In this document: in pieces, positions 52,866-62,413 of the stretch
How the letters are laid out: each line of letters begins with the position of its first letter
Numbering within the stretch: position 1 is the stretch's first letter
From: an uncultured Pelagibacteraceae bacterium
GTDB taxonomy: Bacteria > Pseudomonadota > Alphaproteobacteria > Pelagibacterales > Pelagibacteraceae
Assembly: GCA_902595125.1 (NCBI GenBank)
Contig: CACJOY010000004.1
Location: forward strand, 24,882-88,881
Reading direction: 5' to 3'
DNA length: 64,000 nt
Position numbers and translations under genes: made by a program
Notes under the pieces: generated by a model
Told to the model about the DNA's origin: nothing
What the model saw: only the letters and a program-made list of their open reading frames with translations
Databases searched by the model: none

Positions 52866-55861
52866 TGACACAAAGTTTTAGATTAGAAAATGTTGGACTG
52901 ATTAATAGAAATAAAAAACTTTCATTTAAATTTAATGGAAAATCTTATTTTGGCTATGAAGGAGATACATTAGCATCAGCTTTAATTGCAAATGGAGTTC
53001 ATTTGGTTGGTAGAAGTTTCAAATATCATAGACCTAGAGGTTTTTTTGGGGCAGGTGTTGATGAACCTTACGCTATAGTTCAGCTATATAGAAATGGTGA
53101 AACCGAGCCAAATATTAAAGCGACAGAGCAGGAGCTTTTTGATGGTTTAGAGGCTAAAAGTGTAAATTGTTGGCCCAGTGTGAATTTCGATATTGGAGCT
53201 ATTAATAATTTTTTAAAGATATTTCTCCCAGCAGGGTTTTATTACAAGACATTTATGTGGCCAAAAAGCTTTTGGTTCAAAGTCTATGAACCATTTATAA
53301 GAAAAGCAGCTGGTTTAGGTGTGGCATCAATCAAACACGACAAAGAGAGGTATGAACACAAATATGAATATTGTGATTTACTAATAACTGGTTCAGGACC
53401 ATCTGGATTAGCTAGTGCTTATGCTGCAGCAAAAAATGGAGCAAGAGTTATTCTTGCAGAGGATAAAGCTAGATTTGGTGGCACATTACTTACAAGTGAA
53501 GTTAATATTGGAAATAAATCAGGCAAAGAATGGGCTGAAGGAATTGTAGCTGAACTAAAAGAAATGCCTAATGTGACTGTTAAAAATAGATCACAAGTTT
53601 TTGGTTATTATGATCATAATATGCTTGTGATGTCAGAGAGAATTAGTGATCATTTACCAGAGACAAAAAAGTTTCATCCAAAACAAAGACTTTGGTACAT
53701 TAGAGCAAAAGAAGTTTTGATTTCCTCAGGATCAATAGAAAGACCAATAGTTTTTGGCAATAATGATACACCTGGAGTAATGCTTTCATCTGCTGCTAAA
53801 GAGTATCTTAAAGTTTACGGAGTATTAGTTGGAAGAAATCCTTTGATATTTACTAATAATGATAGTGGGTATGAAACTGCAATTGAATTTAAAAAAAATG
53901 GTATTGATCCAATAATTTTAGATACCAGAAAAAATCCACAATCAGAAATAGTGGATGAGGCTAAAAATTTAGGATTAAATATTAGATTTTCTCATGTTGT
54001 AGTAGCTGCTCAAGGATATAAAAAAGTAAAATCAGCAGATGTTGCTAAAATTTCAGATGATAAAGAACAACTTGGAACTATAGAAAATATTAAGTGTGAT
54101 TGCATATGTGTCTCTGGTTTTTGGACTCCTACCATTCATCTTGCTTCTCAATCAGGAAATAAAACAAAATTTAACGAAGATATTGATGCATTCATTCCAG
54201 GGACGTCAAAACAAAACGAAAAAACATTGGGTGCTGCAAATGGAGTTTTTACATTAGATGAGACTTTAAAAAGTTCAATTGAAACTGGTTACGAACTGTC
54301 AAATCAAATTACTAATAATAATAATAAAGTTTCTTTTCCAAATGTTGTTGAAAAAAAATCAACTGTACACGATAAATTTTGGTGTGTGCCATTACCTAAG
54401 GGAAAAAATTATAAACGCTTTTTAGATTTTCAAAATGATGTTGCAGTTTCAGATATAGAAATTGCATTGAAAGAAGGATATCGTTCTATTGAACATGTAA
54501 AAAGATACACCACTCTTGGTATGGCTACTGATCAAGGTAAGACAAGTAATTTAAATGGTTTACAGTTAGTATCTAAAATTGAAAATAAAGTAGTGCCAAA
54601 TGTTGGTCACACTACTTTTAGACCTCCTTACACACCAGTTTCAATAGGTGCGATTGTTGGAAGAGAAGTTGGAAAACATTCAAAACCAACAAGAAAATCA
54701 CCAATGCACTCATGGCATGAGAAAAATAATGCTATTTTTGTAGATGCCGGAGTTTGGTTGAGACCAAGATATTACAAGCAAGGAGATGAAAATTTGTTTG
54801 AAGGATCAAAGAGAGAAGCAAAAAATGTAAGATCAAATGTAGGAGTTTGTGACGTAACAACATTAGGAAAAATAGATATTAAAGGTCCAGACGCAGCAGA
54901 GTTGCTTAACAGAGTTTATACTAATGCATGGTTAAAGTTGCCAGTTGGTAAAGCAAGATATGGCGTGATGTTGAGAGAAGATGGAATTGTAATGGATGAT
55001 GGGACAACTACAAGAATTTCAGAAAATCATTATCATATGACAACTACAACAGCACAAGCTGCAAATGTTCTTTCACATTTAGAATATTATTTACAACTAG
55101 TTTGGCCAGAGTTGAATGTGAACGTAGTTTCGACTACAGAACAATGGGCAGGGGCAGCAATTGCTGGTCCAAAATCAAGAGATTTATTACAAAAACTATT
55201 TCCAAATTCTGATGTATCAAATGAAGGTCTACCTTTTATGGGTTACACAGAAGGAGATCTATTTGGAGTAAAAGCTAGAATTTTCAGAATTTCATTTTCT
55301 GGTGAGCTTGCATATGAAGTGAATGTAGAGTCTAACAATGGAAACTTTATGTGGGAAAAAATTATAGAATTAGGCCAAGAATTTAAAATTCAACCATACG
55401 GAACAGAAGCATTATCAACTCTAAGAATTGAAATGGGACATGTTGCAGGATCTGAACTTGATGGAAGAACAATACCTTACGATAATTCTTTAGAAGGATT
55501 ATTAAGTAAAAAGAAAGATTTTATTGGAAAAAGATCTTTAAACAGAAAATCATTTACCGCTGAAGATAGACAAAAAATTGTTGGTGTCGTTCCTTTAGAT
55601 AAAAAAACAAGTATTCCTGAAGGCTCCCATCTTGTAAAAGATTCAAAAGCACCATTGCCAAATCCAAAATTAGGATATATTTCAGCTTCATGTTGGAGTG
55701 TTGAGCATGACAATCCATTTTCCTTAGCAATATTAAAAGATGGAAAAAAAATGATTGGTGAAAAGTTATTTGTGATGTCACCGCTTAAAAATAAAGTAAT
55801 TCCAGTCGAGATAGTGTCTTCGCATTATGTTGATCCAAAAGGTGAGCGAGTAAGATCATGA
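52865..55861 (+). CDS. soxA: Sarcosine oxidase alpha subunit (SoxA / MgdC type)
   Basis: A 998-residue subunit with three parts: an N-terminal 2Fe-2S-ferredoxin-like fold without the cluster cysteines (about 15-105), a NAD-binding flavoprotein region (GSGPSGLASAYAAAKNGA at about 176-193) and a C-terminal GcvT-type THF-binding domain (about 610-990). The GcvT part transfers the oxidised methyl carbon to THF. It overlaps soxG by 4 bases. The length fits SoxA; the closing region is complete. Confidence 0.93.
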   Translation: MTQSFRLENVGLINRNKKLSFKFNGKSYFGYEGDTLASALIANGVHLVGRSFKYHRPRGFFGAGVDEPYAIVQLYRNGETEPNIKATEQELFDGLEAKSVNCWPSVNFDIGAINNFLKIFLPAGFYYKTFMWPKSFWFKVYEPFIRKAAGLGVASIKHDKERYEHKYEYCDLLITGSGPSGLASAYAAAKNGARVILAEDKARFGGTLLTSEVNIGNKSGKEWAEGIVAELKEMPNVTVKNRSQVFGYYDHNMLVMSERISDHLPETKKFHPKQRLWYIRAKEVLISSGSIERPIVFGNNDTPGVMLSSAAKEYLKVYGVLVGRNPLIFTNNDSGYETAIEFKKNGIDPIILDTRKNPQSEIVDEAKNLGLNIRFSHVVVAAQGYKKVKSADVAKISDDKEQLGTIENIKCDCICVSGFWTPTIHLASQSGNKTKFNEDIDAFIPGTSKQNEKTLGAANGVFTLDETLKSSIETGYELSNQITNNNNKVSFPNVVEKKSTVHDKFWCVPLPKGKNYKRFLDFQNDVAVSDIEIALKEGYRSIEHVKRYTTLGMATDQGKTSNLNGLQLVSKIENKVVPNVGHTTFRPPYTPVSIGAIVGREVGKHSKPTRKSPMHSWHEKNNAIFVDAGVWLRPRYYKQGDENLFEGSKREAKNVRSNVGVCDVTTLGKIDIKGPDAAELLNRVYTNAWLKLPVGKARYGVMLREDGIVMDDGTTTRISENHYHMTTTTAQAANVLSHLEYYLQLVWPELNVNVVSTTEQWAGAAIAGPKSRDLLQKLFPNSDVSNEGLPFMGYTEGDLFGVKARIFRISFSGELAYEVNVESNNGNFMWEKIIELGQEFKIQPYGTEALSTLRIEMGHVAGSELDGRTIPYDNSLEGLLSKKKDFIGKRSLNRKSFTAEDRQKIVGVVPLDKKTSIPEGSHLVKDSKAPLPNPKLGYISASCWSVEHDNPFSLAILKDGKKMIGEKLFVMSPLKNKVIPVEIVSSHYVDPKGERVRS

Positions 55862-56445
55862 GTTTAATTTCTGCATTAGCGAATGTTCATCATCAAGGAC
55901 AATTTGGAGATTTTGAGGACAAAAAAGGAGATGACCTTTTAAAAATTTCAGAGAAAAAAAATTTATTAATTGTACAAATTGTACAGTTCAAAAATTCTAA
56001 TATTCTAATTGAAAGCATTGATATTGACGGTTTAAAACTAAAAGACTCTCCTTTAAATGTGGCTTTTAATGAAAATACAAGAATTCTATGGAATGGCCCA
56101 AAAAATTGGCTGTTAGTATCCTCAAAAAAAGATTTAATCAAAAGTATTTATTTAACATGTAAAGAAACAGATTTTGCAATTACTGATTTATCTCATTCAA
56201 GAGCTGTAATTGATATAGAGGGTAATTATGCATTAGAAGTTTTAAAAAAAGGATCGCCATTTAATTTTAATGCTTTAAAGAAAAATAATTCTATAAATTC
56301 ACTTTATAATAATATTGCTTTCACAGTGGATTTGCTTAATGATAAACCATTCAAAGTCAGGATATTTGCATTAAGGAGTTTTGGAGAGTCTTTATATCAC
56401 ACTATTACTGATGCATCACTAGAGTTCGGTTACAAAAATAAATAG
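55858..56445 (+). CDS. soxG: Sarcosine oxidase gamma subunit (SoxG / MgdD type)
   Basis: A 195-residue protein with a GcvT-like fold of the gamma subunit. The LSHSRAVIDIEG segment and the FALRSFGESLYHTITDASLEFG closing stretch are the recognisable parts; the rest is diverged, as usual for SoxG. It is the fourth gene of the operon, overlapping soxA by 4 bases. No catalytic role is known; it completes the heterotetramer. It converges on the DMT exporter gene, 6 bases away. Confidence 0.82.
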   Translation: MSLISALANVHHQGQFGDFEDKKGDDLLKISEKKNLLIVQIVQFKNSNILIESIDIDGLKLKDSPLNVAFNENTRILWNGPKNWLLVSSKKDLIKSIYLTCKETDFAITDLSHSRAVIDIEGNYALEVLKKGSPFNFNALKKNNSINSLYNNIAFTVDLLNDKPFKVRIFALRSFGESLYHTITDASLEFGYKNK

Positions 56446-56451
56446 CTTAGA

Positions 56452-57300
56452 TTAATCTCTAGTAGCTATATAAACTCCTATTGATGTTATTAAAAAACCT
56501 AAAAGATCAGTTGTTGTTAAACTTTCTTCTAAAAAAAACCAAGCCATTAAAGCTGATGTTGCAGGGATAAGAAAAAAAATTGAAACAGTCTTACTTGCAG
56601 AATTTTTTTTAATTAAAAACATTAAAATTGTAAAAGCACCAAAAGACACGAGAAATATTTGATGACCCATCGCTAGAAAAAATGTTTTTGTGAAGGCTAT
56701 GTATGGTTTTGCAAAAAATATAACCATAAGGATATGAAAAAAACACCCCCCTACAGCTTGATAAAAATTACTTACTGACAAAGGTAAATTGTTACTTAAT
56801 TTTTTTTGCCAAATTGTTGATGCTGTTATTGAAATTAAAGCTATTATTGTAGCAACCAAACCCAGCAATGGAATCTTTGATCCCAAATCCAATCCCAAAA
56901 CTAGTGCTGCTCCAAAAAATCCAAGCAAAACACCAATCCATTGTTTGAAAGTTACCTTCTCATTTAAGATTGGTCCGCTAAGGATATTTGTTAAGATTGG
57001 TTGAAGAGTTACAATTAATGCTGCAATACTTGTGGGCATTCCAATAGAAATTGAGAAAAAAACTCCTCCTAGATATAACCCGTGGAATAGAACACCACTT
57101 AGAACAGATTCAATTAAGTTTTTTCTTTTAATTATAATTGAATAATTAGAATAAATTGAGAATAACAAAAATCCAACAGCTACAAAAAAAAAACGAAAAG
57201 CCAAGGCAGCAAATGGATCACTATTATCAATGATTGGTTTGGTAGTTATAAATGCAGATGACCAAAGGATAATAAAAATAAAAGGGAAAATTTTGATCAT
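56452..57300 (-). CDS. EamA / DMT family transporter
   Basis: A 282-residue protein with about ten hydrophobic segments arranged as two EamA repeats. The first repeat starts with FPFIFIILWSSAFITTKPI and the second ends with LGFLITSIGVYIATRD. The FRFFFVA and VTLQPILTNILSG stretches are typical. DMT proteins export metabolites such as amino acids; the substrate is unknown. An upstream start at 57348 exists, but the ATG at 57300 gives the normal family N-terminus directly before the first membrane segment. Confidence 0.85.
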   Translation of the reverse strand: MIKIFPFIFIILWSSAFITTKPIIDNSDPFAALAFRFFFVAVGFLLFSIYSNYSIIIKRKNLIESVLSGVLFHGLYLGGVFFSISIGMPTSIAALIVTLQPILTNILSGPILNEKVTFKQWIGVLLGFFGAALVLGLDLGSKIPLLGLVATIIALISITASTIWQKKLSNNLPLSVSNFYQAVGGCFFHILMVIFFAKPYIAFTKTFFLAMGHQIFLVSFGAFTILMFLIKKNSASKTVSIFFLIPATSALMAWFFLEESLTTTDLLGFLITSIGVYIATRD

Positions 57301-57407
57301 TTTAAAAAATGACGTAAAATATGATGAATTACCAGAATATTCTATCAATAATAAAGCTTATTTTGGACAATTTATTAATTGTGACCTCTTACCAAATCAA
57401 ATAACTT

Positions 57408-57803
57408 ATGACTATGATTTTGAGATTTTTTAAACTTTGTTTATTTCTTATGACGTTTTTGTTTTTGACGGGTTTCGTCCCTTTACCAGCAATATTGGGT
57501 CCTGCATTCACAGTAGCCACATCAGGAAATTTGGTTAAAGCAAGTGCTCAACTAATCATCGATAATGAATTTAAAAAAAAAACAGGAAAAAGCTCTCTTG
57601 GTTACATCACAGAAGAAGTATCTAAAAATAATCAAGAAAACCACATTAACAAGGATTTAAAAGATTTAATTGAAAAAAGAGTAAAAATAGTTCACCAAAA
57701 ATTAAAAGATCAAAATAAACTAAATAAAGATTTTAAACTTCTAGTTGAAAAAAGAGTTGAATTAACTCATAAAAAGCTAATACAACAAAAAATTAATCAG
57801 TAA
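57408..57803 (+). CDS. Exported or membrane-anchored protein, coiled-coil C-terminus
   Basis: A 131-residue protein of unknown function. Residues 4-23 form a hydrophobic segment, possibly a signal peptide, followed by a small glycine/alanine-rich stretch. The C-terminal half is highly charged with two near-copies of a 20-residue unit (KDLKDLIEKRVKIVHQKLKD and KDFKLLVEKRVELTHKKLIQ), which would form a helical coiled coil. It overlaps the end of the convergent 145-residue gene by 11 bases. An envelope-associated role is likely. Confidence 0.55.
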   Translation: MTMILRFFKLCLFLMTFLFLTGFVPLPAILGPAFTVATSGNLVKASAQLIIDNEFKKKTGKSSLGYITEEVSKNNQENHINKDLKDLIEKRVKIVHQKLKDQNKLNKDFKLLVEKRVELTHKKLIQQKINQ

Positions 57804-58230
57804 GATTTAAAATAATTAATTTTTTTTGATCCGTTTCTTTACACCATAATTCGTAACTTTCACACATTCTCCACAAATGATCAAATGCTCGTTGAGATAA
57901 TTCCAATGGATAATGACTTTTAGCAAAATATAAATCTGGAAATTTTATCAATTGTTTTATTGTCATATCTTTTTGAACTTGCAATAATCTTATCGTTTCC
58001 TCAGGAATTTCCTTTTTTGTCTTTGGATCAATATACTTATTCTTTTTTAATTTTTGAAACCACTCATCATGAAATTTTCCCGAACTAATATAAACATAGG
58101 TTTCAGAACCTATAAAAGCTTCAATAGCATCTACATTATTCAAATAAGGATTTTTTTTTTTTATTTTACAGATTTCAAGATAGATTAATTCGGCTACAAT
58201 TAAAACATAGGGCTTTTCTATAGAACGCAT
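57793..58230 (-). CDS. Uncharacterised 145-residue protein
   Basis: A soluble, mostly helical protein with no recognised family. Visible features are YVYISSGKFHDEWF (about 50-63), a DPKTKKEIPEETIRLLQVQ helix and a closing SYELWCKETDQ. It starts immediately after the racemase stop, so it is the second gene of that unit. Codon and base composition are like the neighbours. Function unknown. Confidence 0.6.
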   Translation of the reverse strand: MRSIEKPYVLIVAELIYLEICKIKKKNPYLNNVDAIEAFIGSETYVYISSGKFHDEWFQKLKKNKYIDPKTKKEIPEETIRLLQVQKDMTIKQLIKFPDLYFAKSHYPLELSQRAFDHLWRMCESYELWCKETDQKKLIILNLTD

Positions 58231-58977
58231 TTATTTTCTATATTTTCTCATCGCAGCATTAGCTAATATAAGATTAGGATCTAAAAAAATCTTTGACGAT
58301 TTGATCTTTTTGAAAGATTTAAATGCAAATATTGCTATAGGAAGTTCTGTACAACCTAAAATAATTTTTTTACACCTTTTTTTAATTAGGTAATTTATTG
58401 CAGGTCTTATAACTTTACTTGCAGATTTTACCCTTCCCATTTTAACAAGTTTAATAGCTTTATTAACATTATTTTTTTGGAAAATTTTAGTTGGATAGAT
58501 TAATTTATAAGTTTTATCAAAAAACTTACCATACACATCAGTCTTTAAAGTGCCTTCGGTGCAAAGTAAGCCTATTGAGGAATTTTTCTTACAGCTATTT
58601 TTTGTAACTTTAAATACCTCCTCTGGCATATTAATTATAGGTAAATTAATTTTTTTTTTAAGATCGTTATACCAATAATGAGCCGTGTTACATGGTATAA
58701 CTATAAATTTACAATCGCTTTTTTTTAATACTTCGCATCCTTTTAATAAACTTTTTAGGACTAATAGATATTTTTTTTCACTTTTTTTGTTATTTAATCT
58801 ATTGGACATATTTCCTGTTTGAACACCTATTGACTCAGGTCTACCTGGAATATCTGATTTATTATAAAGTAAAAAAAGCGGATACTCTTGATCTATCTTA
58901 CCTCTATTTAATATTGCAAGCTTATTACAGAAATCGAGACCAGCTTGCGTCCCCATTCCTCCAAGAATACCGATCAT
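58231..58977 (-). CDS. Aspartate/glutamate racemase family protein
   Basis: A 248-residue cofactor-independent racemase of the Asp/Glu/hydantoin family. The two catalytic cysteines are Cys96 in VIPCNTAHYW and Cys209 in LGCTELPIA, and the N-terminal GILGGMGTQAG is typical of the aspartate racemase branch. It may supply D-aspartate or D-glutamate or racemise another amino acid. The next gene follows directly. A structured inverted repeat lies upstream (59006-59064). Confidence 0.87.
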   Translation of the reverse strand: MIGILGGMGTQAGLDFCNKLAILNRGKIDQEYPLFLLYNKSDIPGRPESIGVQTGNMSNRLNNKKSEKKYLLVLKSLLKGCEVLKKSDCKFIVIPCNTAHYWYNDLKKKINLPIINMPEEVFKVTKNSCKKNSSIGLLCTEGTLKTDVYGKFFDKTYKLIYPTKIFQKNNVNKAIKLVKMGRVKSASKVIRPAINYLIKKRCKKIILGCTELPIAIFAFKSFKKIKSSKIFLDPNLILANAAMRKYRK

Positions 58978-59005
58978 ATATAATTATAAATATATTAAAC
59001 AAATG

Positions 59006-59064
59006 TTTATTGGCTACAAAAATGTTTAGTTCATATTAGAACTTGATATTTTATAGCCAATAAA
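59006..59064. repeat. Nested inverted repeat between cold-shock gene and racemase
   Basis: Perfect 11-base arms TTTATTGGCTA (59006-59016) and TAGCCAATAAA (59054-59064) enclose 37 bases. Inside, AGTTC (59028-59032) and GAACT (59039-59043) form a second small stem. No T-run follows on either strand, so a simple terminator is unlikely. It could be a transcript end structure, a 5' leader of the racemase gene or a regulator site. Confidence 0.5.
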
Positions 59065-59078
59065 TGATATAGTGAAAA

Positions 59079-59276
59079 TTATGCAGTTTTTAAGTTAACT
59101 GCTGAAGGACCTTTTGGACCATCTTCAACATCGAAAGTCAAAGCTTGACCCTCATCTAAACCGTTCATACCAGCATCTCTAACAGCTGAAACATGTACAA
59201 ACACATCTTTTTCTTTATCTTCTCTTTCAATAAAACCAAAACCTTTGGTTGGATTGAACCATTTTACTTTACCTTG
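59079..59276 (-). pseudogene. Cold-shock protein gene without a start codon
   Basis: An open frame of 65 codons encodes almost a whole CspA-type nucleic-acid-binding protein: [14 protein letters not shown] (RNP1), DVFVHVSAV (RNP2) and the closing [14 protein letters not shown] normal family member would have two more residues (Met plus one). Instead the codon before the first visible residue (Gln) is a TGA stop, and no ATG, GTG or TTG lies in frame before RNP1. The first 13 bases overlap the 3' end of the upstream gene, so there is no room for a promoter or leader. Either the 5' end was lost in a deletion, or the junction is an assembly error. Confidence 0.7.
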
Positions 59277-60844
59277 TCAGATCTGGGGTCAAACTTTAAA
59301 GCTCCAAAAAAAGATAATTTTAATCGCAACATATCAATTGGTACTATATTTTCTCCTATAGTATTGTCTTGTATTTCTGAATATGGAAAGTTTTCAATAA
59401 TAAAAGCCCTTCTTATAACATGTCTTAAATCAGAATTATTAATTAAAAACTGTTTAATTTTCAAATTTTTTTTTAATGACAATAATCTTTCATATAATTT
59501 TTTTATGTCTCTCGCTATTGCAAGGGGTTGTTCTAAATCTCCACCATTCTCTTCAAAACGGTTAGCTAATCTTGGCTCTTCTTTATTTTTTGAGATAAAC
59601 CAAAATTTTTGATTGTTATTTTCTTTATTAAAATCAATTTTCAGAATATCTGAATACTTATTTTCTAAAATTTTCTTTAGGTCTTTTACATTTCGTTCAG
59701 TAGGAATATTAAAATATTTTTCTTCCTCTGAGCTCATTTGACCAATCAAAGGCTGAATTATTTCACCAAAAGGTTCCATCATCATTGAAACAATATATTC
59801 AATACACTCCTCACAAGTTTCTTTCTCTAGCCAAAGGTAAATTTCATTAAATGGATAATCTTTTTTGAAATTAAATTCATTTTCTAAAAAATGAGTAAAT
59901 TTTCTTACATCTTGAAGTAAAAATTTTATCTTTTTGAGCTGGTATTCACTTTCGGTATTCCAACTAGTAATATTTTTAAGAGAATTTTTAACACACTCTT
60001 TAAATAAACTTATATCTTTAGTTTTTACTACTTTGATTTCTCTAATTTTTTTGAGTGCAACTTCTCTACTAAGTATCCAATTATTAAGTAAAGTTGGATG
60101 ATTAACAATAAATGGGGCCATCCCTAATCCAGTTGAATTTCCAATTCCTAAATTTCTACAAATTTTTGGATCTAGATTAACAGCTAATTTAGGATTTTTT
60201 TTTTTTGCAACGTGATTAACTTGATCAAATGTAAATTGTCTAACTAGATAAACTAACATCATCTCTAATCTAAATGGTCCATTAATTTCTTCTCTATTTT
60301 TAATTCTGAAACGATCTGCTAAACCAAACTTACCTGATCCATATACTGCTGTTGTTCTGTATAAATATCCCACTTTTTCAAGTAAATCTAAATTAGGTTG
60401 AGTTCCATTACTTAAACTTTCAACAACATGATCAAATACTCTTACTGATTTATTCGCTCTGGATAATGTTAATTCTTTATAAGAAAGCCTACCAACTTCT
60501 TGTTTTGGAACTTCATTTCTTAATCTTTCAATATCTTCTTTTAAAGGCACTCCATCATGCAATGTAAAAGCTGCATCCCACTTAGTTGCTATTACTCTAT
60601 CTGATCTTTCTTCATCATTAATTTTGTTTGCATAACAAATTAAAGAATAAACCCTGTCTTTTTTTTTAAAAGAATATACTGCAATACCAAATCCATCTTT
60701 ATCTAAATCAAATAAATCTTTTTTATAATCCCAATCTTTAAATTCATTTAAAAAACTTCTTAAAAATGACAATCTAGACTGATGAAATGAGCCTAGCCTT
60801 GAAAGCTTCATTATTATACTGGGATCTCTTAATTCTACGTTCAT
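59264..60844 (-). CDS. Uncharacterised 526-residue protein
   Basis: A large soluble protein I do not recognise. It has several conserved-looking patches: [19 protein letters not shown] (about 16-34), [47 protein letters not shown] and [18 protein letters not shown]. The last two patches look like parts of an active or binding site. It begins 2 bases after the dipeptidase-like gene and is probably cotranscribed. Its C-terminal [10 protein letters not shown] runs into the start-less cold-shock gene, so the natural C-terminus may have been changed by the same event. Confidence 0.7.
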   Translation of the reverse strand: MNVELRDPSIIMKLSRLGSFHQSRLSFLRSFLNEFKDWDYKKDLFDLDKDGFGIAVYSFKKKDRVYSLICYANKINDEERSDRVIATKWDAAFTLHDGVPLKEDIERLRNEVPKQEVGRLSYKELTLSRANKSVRVFDHVVESLSNGTQPNLDLLEKVGYLYRTTAVYGSGKFGLADRFRIKNREEINGPFRLEMMLVYLVRQFTFDQVNHVAKKKNPKLAVNLDPKICRNLGIGNSTGLGMAPFIVNHPTLLNNWILSREVALKKIREIKVVKTKDISLFKECVKNSLKNITSWNTESEYQLKKIKFLLQDVRKFTHFLENEFNFKKDYPFNEIYLWLEKETCEECIEYIVSMMMEPFGEIIQPLIGQMSSEEEKYFNIPTERNVKDLKKILENKYSDILKIDFNKENNNQKFWFISKNKEEPRLANRFEENGGDLEQPLAIARDIKKLYERLLSLKKNLKIKQFLINNSDLRHVIRRAFIIENFPYSEIQDNTIGENIVPIDMLRLKLSFFGALKFDPRSDKVK

Positions 60845-60846
60845 TT

Positions 60847-61812
60847 TTAAATAGTTTTGTAAAAATTATACCAATTGTTACCGAGTATTCCATTAGTCTC
60901 AGTTTCTGAAAAACCAACTCTTTTTAAACCTGTTTCTAAGTTTAAAAAACCTCTTGCATCTTCAAACCATTTTGGTTGAATTGGAAAGCCTGGTTTATTT
61001 TTTGATCCTTCTCCGTAATTTTTACTTTTAGACCAAGTTCCATTTCTCATCCACTCAACGACTTCATCTGGTTGATTTATACAAAGATCAGAACCAATTC
61101 CAATATTTTTTACACTCATAACTTCAGCTGTTCTAGCTATCATTTCACAAAAACTTTCCAAAGTACAATTTGTATTATTTTTTAGATGATGCGGATAAAG
61201 AGATAAACCTAGAATACCGCCACTATCACTTAAAGTTTTTAATAATTCTGAAGATTTATTTCTTTTAGCCGCGTGCCAAAATGATGGGTTAGCGTGGGTT
61301 ATAGCAATTGGTTTTTCACTTATTTCTATTGCATCAAAAGTACTTTTCTCTGCTGAATGAGACATGTCTACTACTATACCCACTCTATTCATCTCTTTTA
61401 TTACCTCACGGCCAAAATTTGTTACACCACTATCAATCTTTTCATAACACCCCGTAGCCAGCAAGGATTGGTTATTATAAGTTAGTTGCATAAATCTACA
61501 TCCAAGTTCGTGAACTTTTTCAACTAAATTAATATCGTCTTCAATTGGGGAGCAGTTTTGAAATCCAAAAAAAATTACTGTTTTCTTTTCTCTATTAGCT
61601 TTCTCAATATCCTTGAAATTGTTCCCAAGAAAAATTAGGTCTGAGTTTTCCTCAAATAACTTTTTCCACTTTTGGATTTCATTCAAATGTTCATCAAAAT
61701 CCTCATGATAAACTATGGTTACATGTACCGCATCAAGCCCAGCCTCTCTATTAATTTCAAAAATTTTTCTAGACCAGTTGCAGTATTGTAGATTGTCTAT
61801 TTTAAATTTCAT
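60847..61812 (-). CDS. Membrane dipeptidase-like protein (M19 family)
   Basis: A 321-residue TIM-barrel protein of the renal dipeptidase family. The two zinc-binding histidines of the second half are present in DMSHSAEKS and ITHANPS, as are a GIGSD stretch and a closing NGILGNNW. The N-terminal HxD zinc motif is missing (the corresponding start reads IDNLQYCNW), and the usual EGA glutamate region reads FGFQNCSPIEDD. A different metal centre or substrate is therefore likely. It forms a unit with the unknown 526-residue protein and is divergent from purE. Confidence 0.8.
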   Translation of the reverse strand: MKFKIDNLQYCNWSRKIFEINREAGLDAVHVTIVYHEDFDEHLNEIQKWKKLFEENSDLIFLGNNFKDIEKANREKKTVIFFGFQNCSPIEDDINLVEKVHELGCRFMQLTYNNQSLLATGCYEKIDSGVTNFGREVIKEMNRVGIVVDMSHSAEKSTFDAIEISEKPIAITHANPSFWHAAKRNKSSELLKTLSDSGGILGLSLYPHHLKNNTNCTLESFCEMIARTAEVMSVKNIGIGSDLCINQPDEVVEWMRNGTWSKSKNYGEGSKNKPGFPIQPKWFEDARGFLNLETGLKRVGFSETETNGILGNNWYNFYKTI

Positions 61813-61914
61813 TTTGATGAATAATCATAAACCATACCAATATGTTTTTTAAATACTATTTATTTTATTGAAATTATTATTTAATTTTGAAATAAAGATT
61901 GTGCTTATAATATC

Positions 61915-62406
61915 ATGAAAAATATTAAAAAACTCAAAGTCTCTATTGTTATGGGTAGTCAATCTGACTATAAAACTATGAAATTAGCTGTCAAAATCCT
62001 TAAAAGTTTAGATGTCAAATTCGAAACGAAAATAATATCAGCTCACCGAACTCCAAATAGAATGTTTGAATATGCTAATTCTGCTGATAAAAATAATATT
62101 GGTGTAATAATTGCTGGCGCAGGAGGATCTGCTCACCTTCCTGGCATGATTTCAGCTTTAACAACAATTCCAGTTTTAGGTGTTCCAATTGAGAGTAAAA
62201 AACTTAAAGGTCTAGATAGCCTCTTATCTATTGCACAAATGCCCAAAGGTATTCCTGTGGGAACTTTAGCAATAGGTGAAGATGGGGCAATTAATGCTGC
62301 TTTATTAGCTACCTCTATTATCGCAAACAGTAACCCTGTTATTAAGAAAAAATTAAAAAGTTGGCGGCTATCTCAAACCAAGTCAGTAAAGAAAAATCCA
62401 AAATAA
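61915..62406 (+). CDS. purE: N5-carboxyaminoimidazole ribonucleotide mutase
   Basis: A 163-residue class I PurE of purine synthesis that converts N5-CAIR to CAIR. The IVMGSQSDYKTM motif (about 11-22), the SAHRTPNRM motif with the catalytic His and AGAGGSAHLPGM are all present. PurK follows 7 bases downstream, which is the normal pairing. A TATAAT occurs 3 bases before the ATG but is too close to be the promoter of a normal transcript. Confidence 0.96.
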   Translation: MKNIKKLKVSIVMGSQSDYKTMKLAVKILKSLDVKFETKIISAHRTPNRMFEYANSADKNNIGVIIAGAGGSAHLPGMISALTTIPVLGVPIESKKLKGLDSLLSIAQMPKGIPVGTLAIGEDGAINAALLATSIIANSNPVIKKKLKSWRLSQTKSVKKNPK

Positions 62407-62413
62407 TAAAAGG

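Noticed and set aside
57301..57348. Longer form of the DMT exporter
   Set aside because: The 16 extra residues are polar and unlike the family; the ATG at 57300 leads directly into the first membrane segment.
59193..59612. 139-codon open frame on the plus strand
   Set aside because: It is antisense to both the cold-shock remnant and the 526-residue gene, is very rich in Phe, Ser and Lys and has no recognisable domain.
61906..61911. TATAAT just before purE as a promoter for a leaderless transcript
   Set aside because: It ends 3 bases before the ATG, so transcription would begin inside the coding region; AT-rich chance is enough to explain it.
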